Positions 1 to 10,633 of a stretch of 64,000 nucleotides of DNA are shown in pieces. A program made the translations under genes and the position numbers. The stretch is taken from contig NZ_JABGBN010000001.1 in assembly GCF_013133795.1 (NCBI RefSeq), positions 186,001 through 250,000 on the forward strand. The letters run 5' to 3'. The stretch is from Pelistega suis. GTDB lineage: Bacteria > Pseudomonadota > Gammaproteobacteria > Burkholderiales > Burkholderiaceae_B. The notes beneath the pieces were generated by a model that was not told the DNA's origin, did no database searches, and saw nothing but the letters and a program-made list of their open reading frames with translations. Positions within the stretch are counted from its first letter, which is position 1. Each line of letters opens with the position of its first letter.

Positions 1-878
1 ATCTGGGTAGTGGCAATATTGGCATGACCTAGTAGCTCTTGTACGGCCCGTAAGTCTTGAGAAGATTGCAAGATGTGACTCGCAAAACTATGTCGCAATA
101 CATGGGGATGAATATTCGCGGGAATATTGCTTTTAATCCCTAATTTTTTTAGTTGCAGTTGAATCACGCGAGGACTAATGCGAGCGCCGCGCTCACCGAG
201 AAATAGAGCATATTCATCTTCAACAGGTGTTGAGGGCTTTAGGAGTAGGTGACGTTTACTTAGCCAAAACTCAATGGCTTGAATGGCTTTTTCACCTAAT
301 GGTAGTAAGCGAGTTTTTTTGCCTTTACCAATCACCGTAATTTCTCGTTCTGCTAGATTCAACCAACCTTGAGATTCATATTTATCGACACGATGAAATT
401 GAATATCCACATTCACCAGTTCAGATAATCGTAAACCACTAGAGTAAAACAGCTCAAAAATAGCTTGGTCGCGAGCAGCAATGGCACTATTGTCGGTTAG
501 ATTAAGACCTGTATCAAGAAGTGTTTTTGTCTGATCAGCAGAAAGTGCCTTAGGCAAAGAGCGAGGTACTTTGGGTGTTTTAACATCTAATGTTGGATTA
601 ATCGCTAGTTGCTCGCGAATACAGAACCATTTATAAAAACTTCGCCAAGTTGACAGCAGGCGCGAGAGAGAGCGAGGACTGTAATCTTGAGAGTGAAGTC
701 TAGCCACCGCCGAACGAATTTGTGGGTTGGTGATGTTGGCAAGCTTGCTGTCTGGATAAAGCGAGATTAACTGTGCCATATCGCGCTGATAGGCACTTAA
801 TGTATGGTTAGAGTAACGTTTTTCAGCACGTAAAAACGCTAACCATTGTTGTATTTCTGGATGCATAGTATCCATCAT
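1..878 (-). CDS. xerC: Tyrosine recombinase XerC (partial, C-terminus off window)
   Basis: Site-specific recombinase that, with XerD, resolves chromosome dimers at dif during division. Read on the minus strand, the visible ~292 residues hold the N-terminal SAM-like DNA-binding domain (about 5-90) and most of the catalytic domain. Visible catalytic positions are the first Arg in SSGLRLSE (about R150), the Lys in IGKGKKTR, the HxxR in HPHVLRHSFASH and the His in LLGHANI. The tyrosine nucleophile lies beyond position 1, so the gene is cut by the window edge and not necessarily broken. I chose the ATG at 878 (MMDTMHPE); an in-frame ATG at 866 is an alternative. It lies 26 bp after the DUF484 gene, an arrangement also known from the dapF-yigA-xerC cluster of enterobacteria, which supports XerC over XerD. 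Confidence 0.93.
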   Translation of the reverse strand, partial: MMDTMHPEIQQWLAFLRAEKRYSNHTLSAYQRDMAQLISLYPDSKLANITNPQIRSAVARLHSQDYSPRSLSRLLSTWRSFYKWFCIREQLAINPTLDVKTPKVPRSLPKALSADQTKTLLDTGLNLTDNSAIAARDQAIFELFYSSGLRLSELVNVDIQFHRVDKYESQGWLNLAEREITVIGKGKKTRLLPLGEKAIQAIEFWLSKRHLLLKPSTPVEDEYALFLGERGARISPRVIQLQLKKLGIKSNIPANIHPHVLRHSFASHILQSSQDLRAVQELLGHANIATTQ

Positions 879-904
879 GAGGTTTAGCTGAGACGATTTA
901 TTCG

Positions 905-1636
905 TTAGGCTGGCTCAAGTTCCGGATAGTCATCTTCGGCAATATTGTCGTCATTTTCATCCTCTGGTATTGAATCATCCATCATTGATGGTGCTAATCG
1001 AGAAATGGCAGCGCTTGCTAGATAACTGAGAGTTTCTAAGAATGTGACGCCCATGCCCTCGAAAAAATGCTCGCTATCTTGACTGGCAAAAATCAAGGCG
1101 CCAATGGCAGCATCATTGACATAAATGGGTGCAATAGCAATTGAACCCGCAGGTTCACTTAGCCAGGCAGCAATACCTGGGTGAATCTGTTTGCCAGTAT
1201 AAGGAGCAACAAGAGTTTGGATATAGTCTTGAACCTCTTGATTGTCTTCTAATTGATAATCTTCAAGGTTTTCTAAGCCCCATAGCAGTAATTCTACTTC
1301 GAGGTCAGGGAAGGCATCTTGTAGGCCTGTCACGATAGCGGCAGGAATAAGCTCTTCTTCTTTCTGCGCTAAAAGACCCGCACACCAATCGGTAATCGTA
1401 TCGCTAATACCTTGGTTTTCGTGAGCGATATAGCCCAACTCATTAAGATTTGAATGAGCATGAGAAAGACGCTCGCGTAATAGATTGACTTGACGCTCCA
1501 ACAAAGATAATGTGCCGGGGCCATCAGGATTAGGAACATGTAATTCTGCAAAAACCTCAGCATGTTCGTTGAGGAATTCAGGATTGTTTTTTAAAAAATC
1601 AGCAACTTGCTGAGGGTTTAATGCTAAATCTGTCAT
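905..1636 (-). CDS. DUF484 family (GAF-like) protein
   Basis: A 243-residue cytoplasmic protein of the DUF484 family, whose members have a GAF-like fold and unknown biochemical role. The N-terminus (LNPQQVADFLKNNPEFL, then a helix around residues 45-60) is typical of the family, followed by the GAF-like region to about residue 215. The acidic tail (DDSIPEDENDDNIAEDD) is probably disordered. Its ATG overlaps the dapF stop by 4 bp, so it is almost certainly co-translated with dapF and followed by xerC. That conserved neighbourhood (yigA in E. coli) hints at a link to chromosome or cell-wall upkeep, but no reaction can be assigned. Confidence 0.85.
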   Translation of the reverse strand: MTDLALNPQQVADFLKNNPEFLNEHAEVFAELHVPNPDGPGTLSLLERQVNLLRERLSHAHSNLNELGYIAHENQGISDTITDWCAGLLAQKEEELIPAAIVTGLQDAFPDLEVELLLWGLENLEDYQLEDNQEVQDYIQTLVAPYTGKQIHPGIAAWLSEPAGSIAIAPIYVNDAAIGALIFASQDSEHFFEGMGVTFLETLSYLASAAISRLAPSMMDDSIPEDENDDNIAEDDYPELEPA

Positions 1637-2523
1637 GGGTTTAATACCTGTTTTGGAATAGCGTTAACAAGGGCATCAATATTGATTTCTCCCTCGAAAA
1701 CTGTAGTGGCTGGTCCAGTCATTTCAATGGACTGACCGTCATAGCTGATACGTAAGTCGCCACCTCGTGTATGTACAAGTACAGGACTTTCAAGGAGGCC
1801 ACGACGAATACCTGCGACAGCAGCTGCACAAGCACCTGTCCCGCATGCGAGGGTTTCGCCAGCACCGCGTTCATAGACACGTAGATTGATTTCGTTTTTG
1901 TTGAGTACTTGCATAAAACCAGCATTAACACGGTTTTTAAAGCGAGGATTTGACTCAATTAAAGGACCTTGTTCGGCAACGGGAGCGGTTGTCACATCCT
2001 CAACGGTTTGCACGGCATGTGGATTAGATATACCGACAATAGATAAGTCTACGGTATCTCCATTATTGAGGGGGAGTTTCCATAAGGTATCATTGCCCAT
2101 TGTGCTAGATGCGAGCCCCTCTGTATCAAAGGCGATGTCTGCAGGAGCAAAACGTGTTTGCCCCATTTCTACAGTAACTGTTTGATCTTCACGTTCATTG
2201 AGCGTGATAAGACCCGTGGCTATCTCTGCTTTTAATGGATTGCGTCCAGAAAGCTTTTGCTCATGGACAAAACGCACAAAGCAACGAGCACCATTACCAC
2301 AATGCTCGACTTCACTGCCATCCGAGTTAAAAATACGGTAGCGGAAATGAGCCTCGGGGTGGGTAGGCTCCTCGACTAATAGAATTTGATCTGCACCAAT
2401 GCCAAATTGACGGTGTGCAATAGCTCGCGCTCTTTCTGGTGTCATCTGAATAGACTGACGAACTCCATCAAGGACAACAAAATCATTGCCAACGCCATGC
2501 ATTTTACTAAAACGCCATTTCAT
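1633..2523 (-). CDS. dapF: Diaminopimelate epimerase
   Basis: Cytoplasmic PLP-independent racemase that converts LL-diaminopimelate to meso-DAP for lysine and peptidoglycan. The 296 residues form two similar halves, each supplying one catalytic cysteine: C75 in HCGNGARC and C227 in ACGTGACA. The N-terminus KMHGVGNDFVVLD is the family signature. The gene starts 5 bp after the gatB stop and overlaps the DUF484 gene by 4 bp, which suggests one transcript from gatC through xerC. Full length, with no anomalies. Confidence 0.97.
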   Translation of the reverse strand: MKWRFSKMHGVGNDFVVLDGVRQSIQMTPERARAIAHRQFGIGADQILLVEEPTHPEAHFRYRIFNSDGSEVEHCGNGARCFVRFVHEQKLSGRNPLKAEIATGLITLNEREDQTVTVEMGQTRFAPADIAFDTEGLASSTMGNDTLWKLPLNNGDTVDLSIVGISNPHAVQTVEDVTTAPVAEQGPLIESNPRFKNRVNAGFMQVLNKNEINLRVYERGAGETLACGTGACAAAVAGIRRGLLESPVLVHTRGGDLRISYDGQSIEMTGPATTVFEGEINIDALVNAIPKQVLNP

Positions 2524-2527
2524 TACA

Positions 2528-3982
2528 TTAGCTCAACTTTTGTTTTAATAGCTCATTAACTTGAGCTGGATTAGCCTTTCCTTTAGCCGCTTTCATCACT
2601 TGACCAACGAGTGAGTTAAAGGCTTTTTCTTTGCCAGAGCGGTATTCGTCGACAATCGCAGGATTGGCAACAAGAACATCATCAATCATCTTGCTAATCG
2701 CTCCAGTATCACTAATTTGTTTGAGCCCTTTTGCCTCAATAATGGCATCAACATCCGCACCATTTTCGCCAGCCCACATGGCTTGGAATACATCACGTGC
2801 AATTTTATTTGAGATGGTATTATCGTTAATGCGAGTGAACAGTTTCGCTAACTGAGCAGGATTAACCGGCGCTTGCGTAATTTCTAACTCATCACGGTTG
2901 AGATTCGCCATGACTTCGCCCATAACCCAATTAGCTGCTGTTTTGGCATTTTCTTTGCCTGCTGCTTCGACGACTTGTTCAAAATAGTCGGACGTTGGGC
3001 GATTTAAGGTTAGTTGAGCTGCATGATAAGCAGGGAGTGCAAAGTCGTTTTCATAACGTTCACGGCGTGCAGCAGGTAGTTCAGGCATGTCGTTCTGAAC
3101 TTTAGCCTTCCAATCAGCAGAAATCACCAATGGTGGTAAATCTGGACAAGGGAAGTAGCGATAATCGTGAGCGTCTTCTTTGCTACGCATACTACGAGTT
3201 TCATCTTTAGTTTCATCATAAAGACGAGTTTCTTGAACGACTTCACCGCCGTCTTCAATAAGCTCTATTTGACGACGAGCTTCGAATAAAATAGCACGCT
3301 CTAAGAAACGGAATGAGTTAACGTTTTTGATTTCAGTGCGGGTACCAAATTTATCACTACCTTTAGGACGGACTGATACATTGGCATCAATACGGAAAGA
3401 GCCTTCTTGCATATTACCGTCGCAAATGCCTAACCATACGACTAAGCCATGCAGGGCACGTGCATAGGCAACTGCTTCAGCAGCAGAACGGATTTCTGGT
3501 TCGCTCACAATTTCTAAGAGTGGTGTACCAGCACGATTTAAGTCTATGCCTGATGATAGTTCACCTAATGGACCAGTATAGTCTTCGTGTAAAGATTTAC
3601 CTGCATCTTCTTCTAAGTGGGCACGAGTCAGATTAATCGTTTTTTCTTCTTCACCCACAAAGAAACTTAATTTGCCACCTACGACTACAGGTAACTCATA
3701 TTGACTGGTTTGGTAGTTCTTTGGATTATCAGGATAGAAATAGTGTTTACGGGCAAAAATTGACAAAGGAGCCACTTCGGCACCAATAGCTAAGCCAAAA
3801 GAAATAGCCTTTGCTACTGCCTCACGGTTCATTACGGGTAAGCTACCCGGTAACGCCATATCAACAAGATTAGCTTGTGTATTAGGCGCGGCACCAAAGG
3901 CGGTGCTACTGCCTGAGAAAATTTTTGATTTTGTCGAGAGTTGTACGTGAGTCTCTAGACCAATAACGATTTCCCAACTCAT
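2528..3982 (-). CDS. gatB: Asp/Glu-tRNA amidotransferase subunit B
   Basis: Subunit B of GatCAB, which binds the tRNA and activates the misacylated Glu-tRNA(Gln) or Asp-tRNA(Asn) by ATP-dependent phosphorylation before amide transfer. The 484 residues comprise the kinase-like cradle (opening [25 protein letters not shown] near residue 280) and a C-terminal helical plus YqeY-like tail domain ending at the stop, the part that recognises the tRNA elbow. Its start codon overlaps the gatA stop by one base, consistent with tight subunit stoichiometry. Full length. Confidence 0.97.
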   Translation of the reverse strand: MSWEIVIGLETHVQLSTKSKIFSGSSTAFGAAPNTQANLVDMALPGSLPVMNREAVAKAISFGLAIGAEVAPLSIFARKHYFYPDNPKNYQTSQYELPVVVGGKLSFFVGEEEKTINLTRAHLEEDAGKSLHEDYTGPLGELSSGIDLNRAGTPLLEIVSEPEIRSAAEAVAYARALHGLVVWLGICDGNMQEGSFRIDANVSVRPKGSDKFGTRTEIKNVNSFRFLERAILFEARRQIELIEDGGEVVQETRLYDETKDETRSMRSKEDAHDYRYFPCPDLPPLVISADWKAKVQNDMPELPAARRERYENDFALPAYHAAQLTLNRPTSDYFEQVVEAAGKENAKTAANWVMGEVMANLNRDELEITQAPVNPAQLAKLFTRINDNTISNKIARDVFQAMWAGENGADVDAIIEAKGLKQISDTGAISKMIDDVLVANPAIVDEYRSGKEKAFNSLVGQVMKAAKGKANPAQVNELLKQKLS

Positions 3983-5493
3983 TATTTCACCTCTGCTTGG
4001 CGTTTATGCCAATCTGTATGTTGTTGGAAGCAGTCACCCAGAGCTAATAATTGCCCTTCCTTGAAGTAATTGCCAATAACTTGTAGGCCAATAGGACGAT
4101 TGCCTTGTGCACCACCAAAGCCACATGGGATAGACATCGCAGGTAAACCAGCAAGGCTTACACCTAAGGTATAGATGTCCGCTAACCAGTCGGCGGTAAC
4201 ATCCCCTTGATTATCACCGATGTTTTTTGCAACGGTTGGTGTCACGGGTCCCATAATGACGTCGCATTGATGGTTAAGCGCGTCTTGGAAATCATTGGCA
4301 ATCATACGTCGAATACGTTGAGCCTGTAGATAATAGGCATCGTAGTAGCCTTGAGAGAGCACATAAGTACCAATCATAATACGACGTTGCACCTCAGGAC
4401 CAAAGCCTTCAGCACGAGAACGGCTCATCATTTGTTCTAATCCAACATATTCTTTACTACGATGGCCATAGCGGACACCGTCATAACGAGAAAGATTGCT
4501 AGATGCTTCTGCTGGAGCGATAACATAGTATGCAGGAATAGCTAAGGCTGTGCGAGGTAGTGAAATATCAACGCGCTCAGCACCGAGAGCAACGAATTGA
4601 GCGATAGCTTGTTCGACGGCATTTTTAACTTCTGTGCTGATGCCATCGGCAAAATATTCTTGAGGCACACCAATACGTAAGCCTTTGAGGGGCGTACTAC
4701 CATTAGCTTGGAATTTTGCTGTTTCTGCGTTAAAAGCCTGTTTAACACGTCCCTGAGCATTATTGATGCCATCACAACTCATCACGCTTGTGGAGTCTTT
4801 TTCATCAAAACCACTCATAATATCTAATAATTCAACCAAGTCTCGGGCGTTACGAGCTAGAGGACCTGCTTGATCTAGACTTGAAGCAAAGGCAATCATA
4901 CCAAAACGAGAGACTGTACCATAGGTTGGTTTGATGCCTGATACACCGCATAGGGCCGCAGGTTGACGAACAGAGCCGCCAGTATCTGTGCCGGTAGTGG
5001 CTAGTACGATACCTGCAGCGACGGCTGCTGCTGAACCCCCTGAAGATCCCCCAGGGACAGCTTGCTCATCCCATGGGTTTAAACAAGCTCCAAAAGCTGA
5101 GTTTTCATTACCAGAACCCATGGCATATTCATCGCAATTGAGCTTGCCGATATTAACGCAACCAGCGTGGGCTAAGCGTTCAACCACAGTCGCATCGAAA
5201 GGACTTGTGTAATTGGCCAACATTTTGCTGGCAGCCGTAGTACGCCAGCCTTTGGTGACAAAAACATCTTTGTGGGCAATAGGTAGACCTGTTAGAGGCC
5301 CCTGTTGACCCTTGGCGATTGTCTCGTCCGCCATACGTGCTTGAGCGAGTGTTAACTCAGAATCGATATGTAAGAATGCATTCAGACGAGAAAGTTTTTC
5401 TGCTTTGTTTAAAGCCTCTTGGGCGAGCTCAACGGCACTAACTTGTTTGCTATCTAGTGCGGAGCGTACTTCGTGAATAGTGTTAAATGACAT
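3982..5493 (-). CDS. gatA: Asp/Glu-tRNA amidotransferase subunit A
   Basis: Glutaminase subunit of GatCAB, an amidase-signature enzyme that frees ammonia from glutamine and channels it to GatB. The Ser-cisSer-Lys triad is visible: K75 in PIAHKDVF, the serines of [11 protein letters not shown] (S150 region) and S174 in [11 protein letters not shown]. At 503 residues it is normal length. The gatC stop is 5 bp upstream of this ATG. Its presence suggests that this organism forms Gln-tRNA and/or Asn-tRNA by transamidation; which one depends on glnS and asnS genes not seen here. Confidence 0.97.
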   Translation of the reverse strand: MSFNTIHEVRSALDSKQVSAVELAQEALNKAEKLSRLNAFLHIDSELTLAQARMADETIAKGQQGPLTGLPIAHKDVFVTKGWRTTAASKMLANYTSPFDATVVERLAHAGCVNIGKLNCDEYAMGSGNENSAFGACLNPWDEQAVPGGSSGGSAAAVAAGIVLATTGTDTGGSVRQPAALCGVSGIKPTYGTVSRFGMIAFASSLDQAGPLARNARDLVELLDIMSGFDEKDSTSVMSCDGINNAQGRVKQAFNAETAKFQANGSTPLKGLRIGVPQEYFADGISTEVKNAVEQAIAQFVALGAERVDISLPRTALAIPAYYVIAPAEASSNLSRYDGVRYGHRSKEYVGLEQMMSRSRAEGFGPEVQRRIMIGTYVLSQGYYDAYYLQAQRIRRMIANDFQDALNHQCDVIMGPVTPTVAKNIGDNQGDVTADWLADIYTLGVSLAGLPAMSIPCGFGGAQGNRPIGLQVIGNYFKEGQLLALGDCFQQHTDWHKRQAEVK

Positions 5494-5498
5494 GATAA

Positions 5499-5807
5499 TT
5501 ATTCAATAACCTTAGGAACTAAGAAAAGCCCTTCAGATTCAGCAGGGGTGTTAGACATGAGTGACGCACGGGTTTGCTCAGAAGGTGTTTCTGTCACGAC
5601 GTCTTCGCGTAAACGCAGGCTAATTTCTTCGTGTACTGAGAGAGGGTGGGCTAAAGGTTGTACACCACTAGTATCCACAGATTGCAGTTGCTCAATAAGG
5701 CCAAGCATACTATTGAGCTCATTTAGTGCAGTTGCTTGTTCTTGCTCATTGAGCTCTAGGCGAGCAAGGCGAGCGATACGGCTGACATCAGCGGGAGTAA
5801 GAGACAT
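5499..5807 (-). CDS. gatC: Asp/Glu-tRNA amidotransferase subunit C
   Basis: Small 102-residue subunit that clamps GatA to GatB in the amidotransferase. It shows the family's opening ([19 protein letters not shown]), a helical stretch, then the extended segment with VQPLAHPL and the C-terminal FLVPKVIE that wraps around GatA. First gene of the minus-strand gatCAB-dapF-DUF484-xerC cluster, divergent from mreB across 189 bp that should hold both promoters. Confidence 0.93.
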   Translation of the reverse strand: MSLTPADVSRIARLARLELNEQEQATALNELNSMLGLIEQLQSVDTSGVQPLAHPLSVHEEISLRLREDVVTETPSEQTRASLMSNTPAESEGLFLVPKVIE

Positions 5808-5893
5808 AAGAGTGTAAGAAAAAAAACGAGTAATTGTAAAAAAAGGAAAGTTACATTAAAAGGGCATATATCAATGCGCTAAAAATGCTAAAC

Positions 5894-5923
5894 TTGCCAG
5901 ATATGTTTCATTATAAGTTAATA
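5894..5923 (+). promoter_or_regulatory. Weak candidate mreB promoter
   Basis: A TTGCCA (5894-5899) is followed after 18 bases by TTAATA (5918-5923), in the 189-bp gap between divergent gatC and mreB. Box quality is modest and the region is AT-rich, so this is only a plausible sigma-70 site. No clear Shine-Dalgarno sequence is visible before the mreB ATG. Confidence 0.3.
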
Positions 5924-5993
5924 TTAAGAGTTATCCAATTCATAACCCCTTAATAAAAAACTCTTTTTGCTTACTTCACCTCCTAGATGGTAA

Positions 5994-7037
<1,044 letters not shown>

Positions 7038-7055
7038 TCTGTTCTGACTTAACAG

Positions 7056-7127
7056 AGGCGATAGTGCAAATGCTTTATCGCCTTTCCTTTGGCATATCAT
7101 CAATCGGTCGGGCAACTTTTGCCCGAC
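7056..7127 (+). terminator. Two tandem hairpins between mreB and mreC
   Basis: The first hairpin has perfect 8-bp arms AGGCGATA (7056-7063) and TATCGCCT (7076-7083), followed by a short T-rich run. The second has perfect 9-bp arms GTCGGGCAA (7107-7115) and TTGCCCGAC (7119-7127) with a 3-base loop, ending 19 bp before the mreC ATG. The first could act as a partial terminator. The second could also be an mRNA-stabilising or translation-modulating element for mreC. Confidence 0.55.
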
Positions 7128-7146
7128 ATTGTATTTAGGATACTCG

Positions 7147-8031
7147 ATGCAGCAAGAGCAATCCTTACGTTTATTTAAAAGAGGACAAGCCTCTAGTGCA
7201 ACACTTATTTTTTTTGTGGTGCTATGTATCGTTTTGATGGTCGTTGACTCTCAAACGAATTGGCTTGTACCTGTGCGTCGAGTTGCTGCAACCGTTATCA
7301 CTCCTCTCCAGAAAGCCGCTCTTTGGCCACGAAATGTTGTGGTTCAAATTTCTAATTGGTCAAATGCTGTTGAGTTGGCAAAAACTCAGACAGAAGAAGC
7401 GCAACGACAACGAATTGGTTTAACACAATTAAATGTGCAAGCCTCACAAATGGCTGCTGAAAATGCGCAGTTACGTCGTTTATTGGGGATTAAAAACTCC
7501 GTGATTATTCCCTCGGTGGCTGTAGAAATTTTATATACAGCGGCCAATCCTTTACATCAAACTCTTGTGCTTACTAAAGGTGCAAAAGACGGTATTGCGC
7601 CGGGTATGCCCTTGATTGGAGAGGGGGGGATTGTAGGGCAAATTCAACGCGTTACCTCATCCACGTCAGAGGCTTCGCTTATTACGGATGAGCGGATTAC
7701 CATCCCAGCCATTGTTTTGCGTAATGGCTTACGCGTTGTCGTCTATGGTAGTGGTCGACCCAGTCGTGTCGAAGTGCGTTACTTAGCATTGGGTGCTGAT
7801 ATTCAAGAAGGGGATCAATTGGTTACAAGTGGTATCGGAGGCGTATATCCTGCTGGTCTTGCTATCGGAAGAGTGAGTAAAATAGAAAATAATTCAGCAC
7901 AAGGCTTTGTGAGTGCCGTTGTTGAACCATCTGCTCATCCAGAGCGTTATTTGCATTTTCTTGTATTGCTGACAGAGGTAATACATCCACAGGGCGATAC
8001 ACTATCGGAGAAAGAAAATGAGCAGAAATAA
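7147..8031 (+). CDS. mreC: Rod shape-determining protein MreC
   Basis: Bitopic inner-membrane protein whose periplasmic part links MreB to PBP2. From the ATG at 7147 it has 294 residues: a short cytoplasmic N-terminus, one membrane helix (about 15-37, SATLIFFVVLCIVLMVV), a coiled coil around 75-120 and two beta-barrel domains to about 280. An upstream TTG at 7129 would add six residues but lies next to a hairpin. The ATG at 7147 has TAGGA a few bases upstream and matches the start used by relatives. It overlaps mreD by 14 bp. Confidence 0.95.
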   Translation: MQQEQSLRLFKRGQASSATLIFFVVLCIVLMVVDSQTNWLVPVRRVAATVITPLQKAALWPRNVVVQISNWSNAVELAKTQTEEAQRQRIGLTQLNVQASQMAAENAQLRRLLGIKNSVIIPSVAVEILYTAANPLHQTLVLTKGAKDGIAPGMPLIGEGGIVGQIQRVTSSTSEASLITDERITIPAIVLRNGLRVVVYGSGRPSRVEVRYLALGADIQEGDQLVTSGIGGVYPAGLAIGRVSKIENNSAQGFVSAVVEPSAHPERYLHFLVLLTEVIHPQGDTLSEKENEQK

Positions 8032-8557
8032 ATCTATTCGCTCATTGCAGCCTTTGGATGCTGGTGATGAGGTTTTTCAACCTTCTACGCCGTTTGTATG
8101 GATAAGCATTTTTCTGGTGTTTGTTGCTTCTTTATTGCCTTGGCGTAATTGGCCAGGGTCGCCAGATATATTACTGGTGGTGTTGGCGTTTTGGTGTGCC
8201 CATAGCGCCAAAGGCGTAGGACTAGTAGCGGCACTTGTACTAGGGATTCTGATGGATGTGCATGATACGAATATTTTAGGTCGACATGCCCTATATTACG
8301 TGTTGGTCATTTATGCTGTTATGGCGATGCGGCATCATATTATTCAGTTTTCCGTATTTGCACACTTTACGTCTATGCTACCTGTCTTTGTATTTGCGGC
8401 GATTCCCGGACGTATTTTTGAAGCATGGTTAGCAGGTGTGTGGTCAGGTTGGGGCTGGTTGTGGTCTGGGCTTATTACTGCATTCCTATGGTTTGTCGCT
8501 GATATTTTATTTAAGTTTTTCTCTCATACGCCAGTAGATGAAAATAAACTTGATTAG
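8018..8557 (+). CDS. mreD: Rod shape-determining protein MreD
   Basis: Small polytopic inner-membrane subunit of the elongasome. The 179 residues begin with a ~28-residue cytoplasmic segment, then hydrophobic stretches consistent with five or six membrane helices (WISIFLVFVASLLPW, GLVAALVLGILMDVHD, and others). The ATG lies inside the mreC 3' end (14-bp overlap) and the stop is 9 bp before mrdA, so expression is probably translationally coupled. Sequence is poorly conserved in this family; position and topology support the call. Confidence 0.92.
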   Translation: MSRNKSIRSLQPLDAGDEVFQPSTPFVWISIFLVFVASLLPWRNWPGSPDILLVVLAFWCAHSAKGVGLVAALVLGILMDVHDTNILGRHALYYVLVIYAVMAMRHHIIQFSVFAHFTSMLPVFVFAAIPGRIFEAWLAGVWSGWGWLWSGLITAFLWFVADILFKFFSHTPVDENKLD

Positions 8558-8566
8558 AGGGTAGCA

Positions 8567-10633
8567 ATGTTTGAGTTCGGTCAGAAATCAGGGCTACAAC
8601 GTAAACGATTAATTACTCGAATTATTGTCGGTAGTTTATTTATCCTATTTTGCTTTAGTATTCTTATTTATCGTTTATGGGTGTTGCAGGTTGAGCGTTA
8701 TGACGGCTTGTCAGAACGCGCCGAGCGCAATCGTATTTCTCTTATTCCTATACCACCGAGACGAGGTGAAGTCGTTGATCGTAATGGTTTGGTATTGGCA
8801 CGCAGTTATCGTGATTATACGATTGAGATTGCCCCAGCACATGTTAAAAATACAGATGAAGTCATTGCGCAGTTGCGAGAAATTATTCCTGTGAGTGATT
8901 TAGACGTACGTCGTTTTAAACGTCGTCTATCTGGGGCGCATCGCTTTAGTTCGGTGATGTTAAGACATAATATCACCGATGATGAAGCGGCCACTTTTGC
9001 AGCACATTCCTATCGATTTCCTGGCGTCAGTTTAAAAGCACGTTGGGTGCGAGAATATCCTCAGGGAGAATCTGCTGCGCATTTAATTGGGTATGTAGGC
9101 CGTATTTCAGAAAAGGATAAAGAACTTCTTGAAAAAGAAGGTCGTGAGGGTAATTATCGTGGTACCGATGTCATTGGTAAAAAAGGTATCGAAGCGAGTT
9201 ACGAAGAAATTTTACATGGCAAAACAGGTTGGGAAGAGGTGGAAATTTCTGCGTCGGGTCGCCCTGTTCGTGTACTGAAAAAAACAGATCCTATTCCGGG
9301 CGATAATTTGCGTTTATCCATTGATATGGGGTTGCAAAAGATGGCGGAAGGCCTATTTAATAACCCGCGCAATCCCCAGAGAGGTGCATTAGTCGCGATT
9401 GAGCCAACAACGGGTGAGGTATTAGCCTATGTGTCAGCACCGTCATTTGATCCCAATCTATTTATTGACGGTATTGACGTAGAAAATTGGCGTCGCTTAT
9501 CGGATGATGAGGATGCACCATTATTGGATCGTCCGATTTCTGGTACCTTTCCTATTGGATCTACCTATAAGCCCTTTGTCGCTCTAGCGGCATTATCTCT
9601 GGGTATCCGTGATGCTGAGACGAGAATCCCTGATCCGGGGTATTTTGAGTATGGGGGGCAACGCTTTCATAATGCAGGGCGTGCCGTCTATGGACCAACC
9701 AGTATGCATCGTGCCATTGTAGTGTCTTCTGATACCTATTTCTTTAGTTTGGGTCCAATCATGGGGGTCGATAATCTACATGATTTTGCCCAGCAGTTTG
9801 GTTTCGGTAAGCGTACAGGCGTTGATTTACCGGGAGAAAAAAGAGGTATCTTGCCTTCGCGAGAGTGGAAGCGTCAAGCATACAAAGACCCTAAAAAACA
9901 GGTTTGGCATGCTGGTGAAACAATTTCTGTTGCGGTAGGTCAGGGCTATAACTCTTTGACGATTATGCAATTAGCACAAGCCACTTCTGTATTGGCGGCA
10001 AATGGTGTTTATATGCGTCCTCATATTGTGAATTGGCTAGAAAATCCTGTCACACGTAAGGCAGAGCAAGTAGTCAAAGAACCTGATTATGTGATTCCAC
10101 TCAAACCAGAGCATTTGCGAGTCATTAAAAATGCCATGGTTGATGTCAATCGGTTTGGTACTGCCAAGAAAATTTTTGCAGGAGCTCGTTATGTTGCTGC
10201 TGGCAAGACTGGGACGGCACAAGTATTTAGTCTGAAAGGGGCGCGTTATAATGTACGTGCATTAAATAAGTCGCTACATGATCATGCTTTATATATGGGT
10301 TTTGCACCAGCAGATAACCCGAAGATTGCTGTCGCACTCATTGTAGAAAATGGTGGGTGGGGTTCGACAGTGGCAGCGCCTATTGCACGTAAGGTATTTG
10401 ATTATTGGTTATCACCTACACGTCAAGAAGCTCCAGAGTATGTACCACCTTTTTATGAAGAAGCTAGTGAAGATCCTCAGGAAGAAAGCTCTCCTGATAC
10501 CGAAGTACCCGCAGAGACACCTCGTAACCCAGAAGATCGTACCCATGATGCAACACCGGATATTCTAGAGCCAGTACCTAATACATCTTCGACAAGTGCC
10601 AATCCTCTTCCCGTATTACAAGAGGTTAGATGA
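8567..10633 (+). CDS. mrdA: Penicillin-binding protein 2 (elongation transpeptidase)
   Basis: Class B PBP that cross-links peptidoglycan during elongation, paired with RodA. The 688 residues comprise a cytoplasmic tail, one membrane anchor (about 17-40), a pedestal/dimerisation domain with the conserved RRGEVVDRNG, and the transpeptidase domain. Active-site motifs are all present: STYK at 332-335 (nucleophile S332), SSD at 387-389 and KTGT at 547-550. The tail after about residue 620 is long, acidic and Pro/Glu/Ser-rich, probably a disordered periplasmic extension. rodA starts within the stop codon. Confidence 0.97.
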   Translation: MFEFGQKSGLQRKRLITRIIVGSLFILFCFSILIYRLWVLQVERYDGLSERAERNRISLIPIPPRRGEVVDRNGLVLARSYRDYTIEIAPAHVKNTDEVIAQLREIIPVSDLDVRRFKRRLSGAHRFSSVMLRHNITDDEAATFAAHSYRFPGVSLKARWVREYPQGESAAHLIGYVGRISEKDKELLEKEGREGNYRGTDVIGKKGIEASYEEILHGKTGWEEVEISASGRPVRVLKKTDPIPGDNLRLSIDMGLQKMAEGLFNNPRNPQRGALVAIEPTTGEVLAYVSAPSFDPNLFIDGIDVENWRRLSDDEDAPLLDRPISGTFPIGSTYKPFVALAALSLGIRDAETRIPDPGYFEYGGQRFHNAGRAVYGPTSMHRAIVVSSDTYFFSLGPIMGVDNLHDFAQQFGFGKRTGVDLPGEKRGILPSREWKRQAYKDPKKQVWHAGETISVAVGQGYNSLTIMQLAQATSVLAANGVYMRPHIVNWLENPVTRKAEQVVKEPDYVIPLKPEHLRVIKNAMVDVNRFGTAKKIFAGARYVAAGKTGTAQVFSLKGARYNVRALNKSLHDHALYMGFAPADNPKIAVALIVENGGWGSTVAAPIARKVFDYWLSPTRQEAPEYVPPFYEEASEDPQEESSPDTEVPAETPRNPEDRTHDATPDILEPVPNTSSTSANPLPVLQEVR

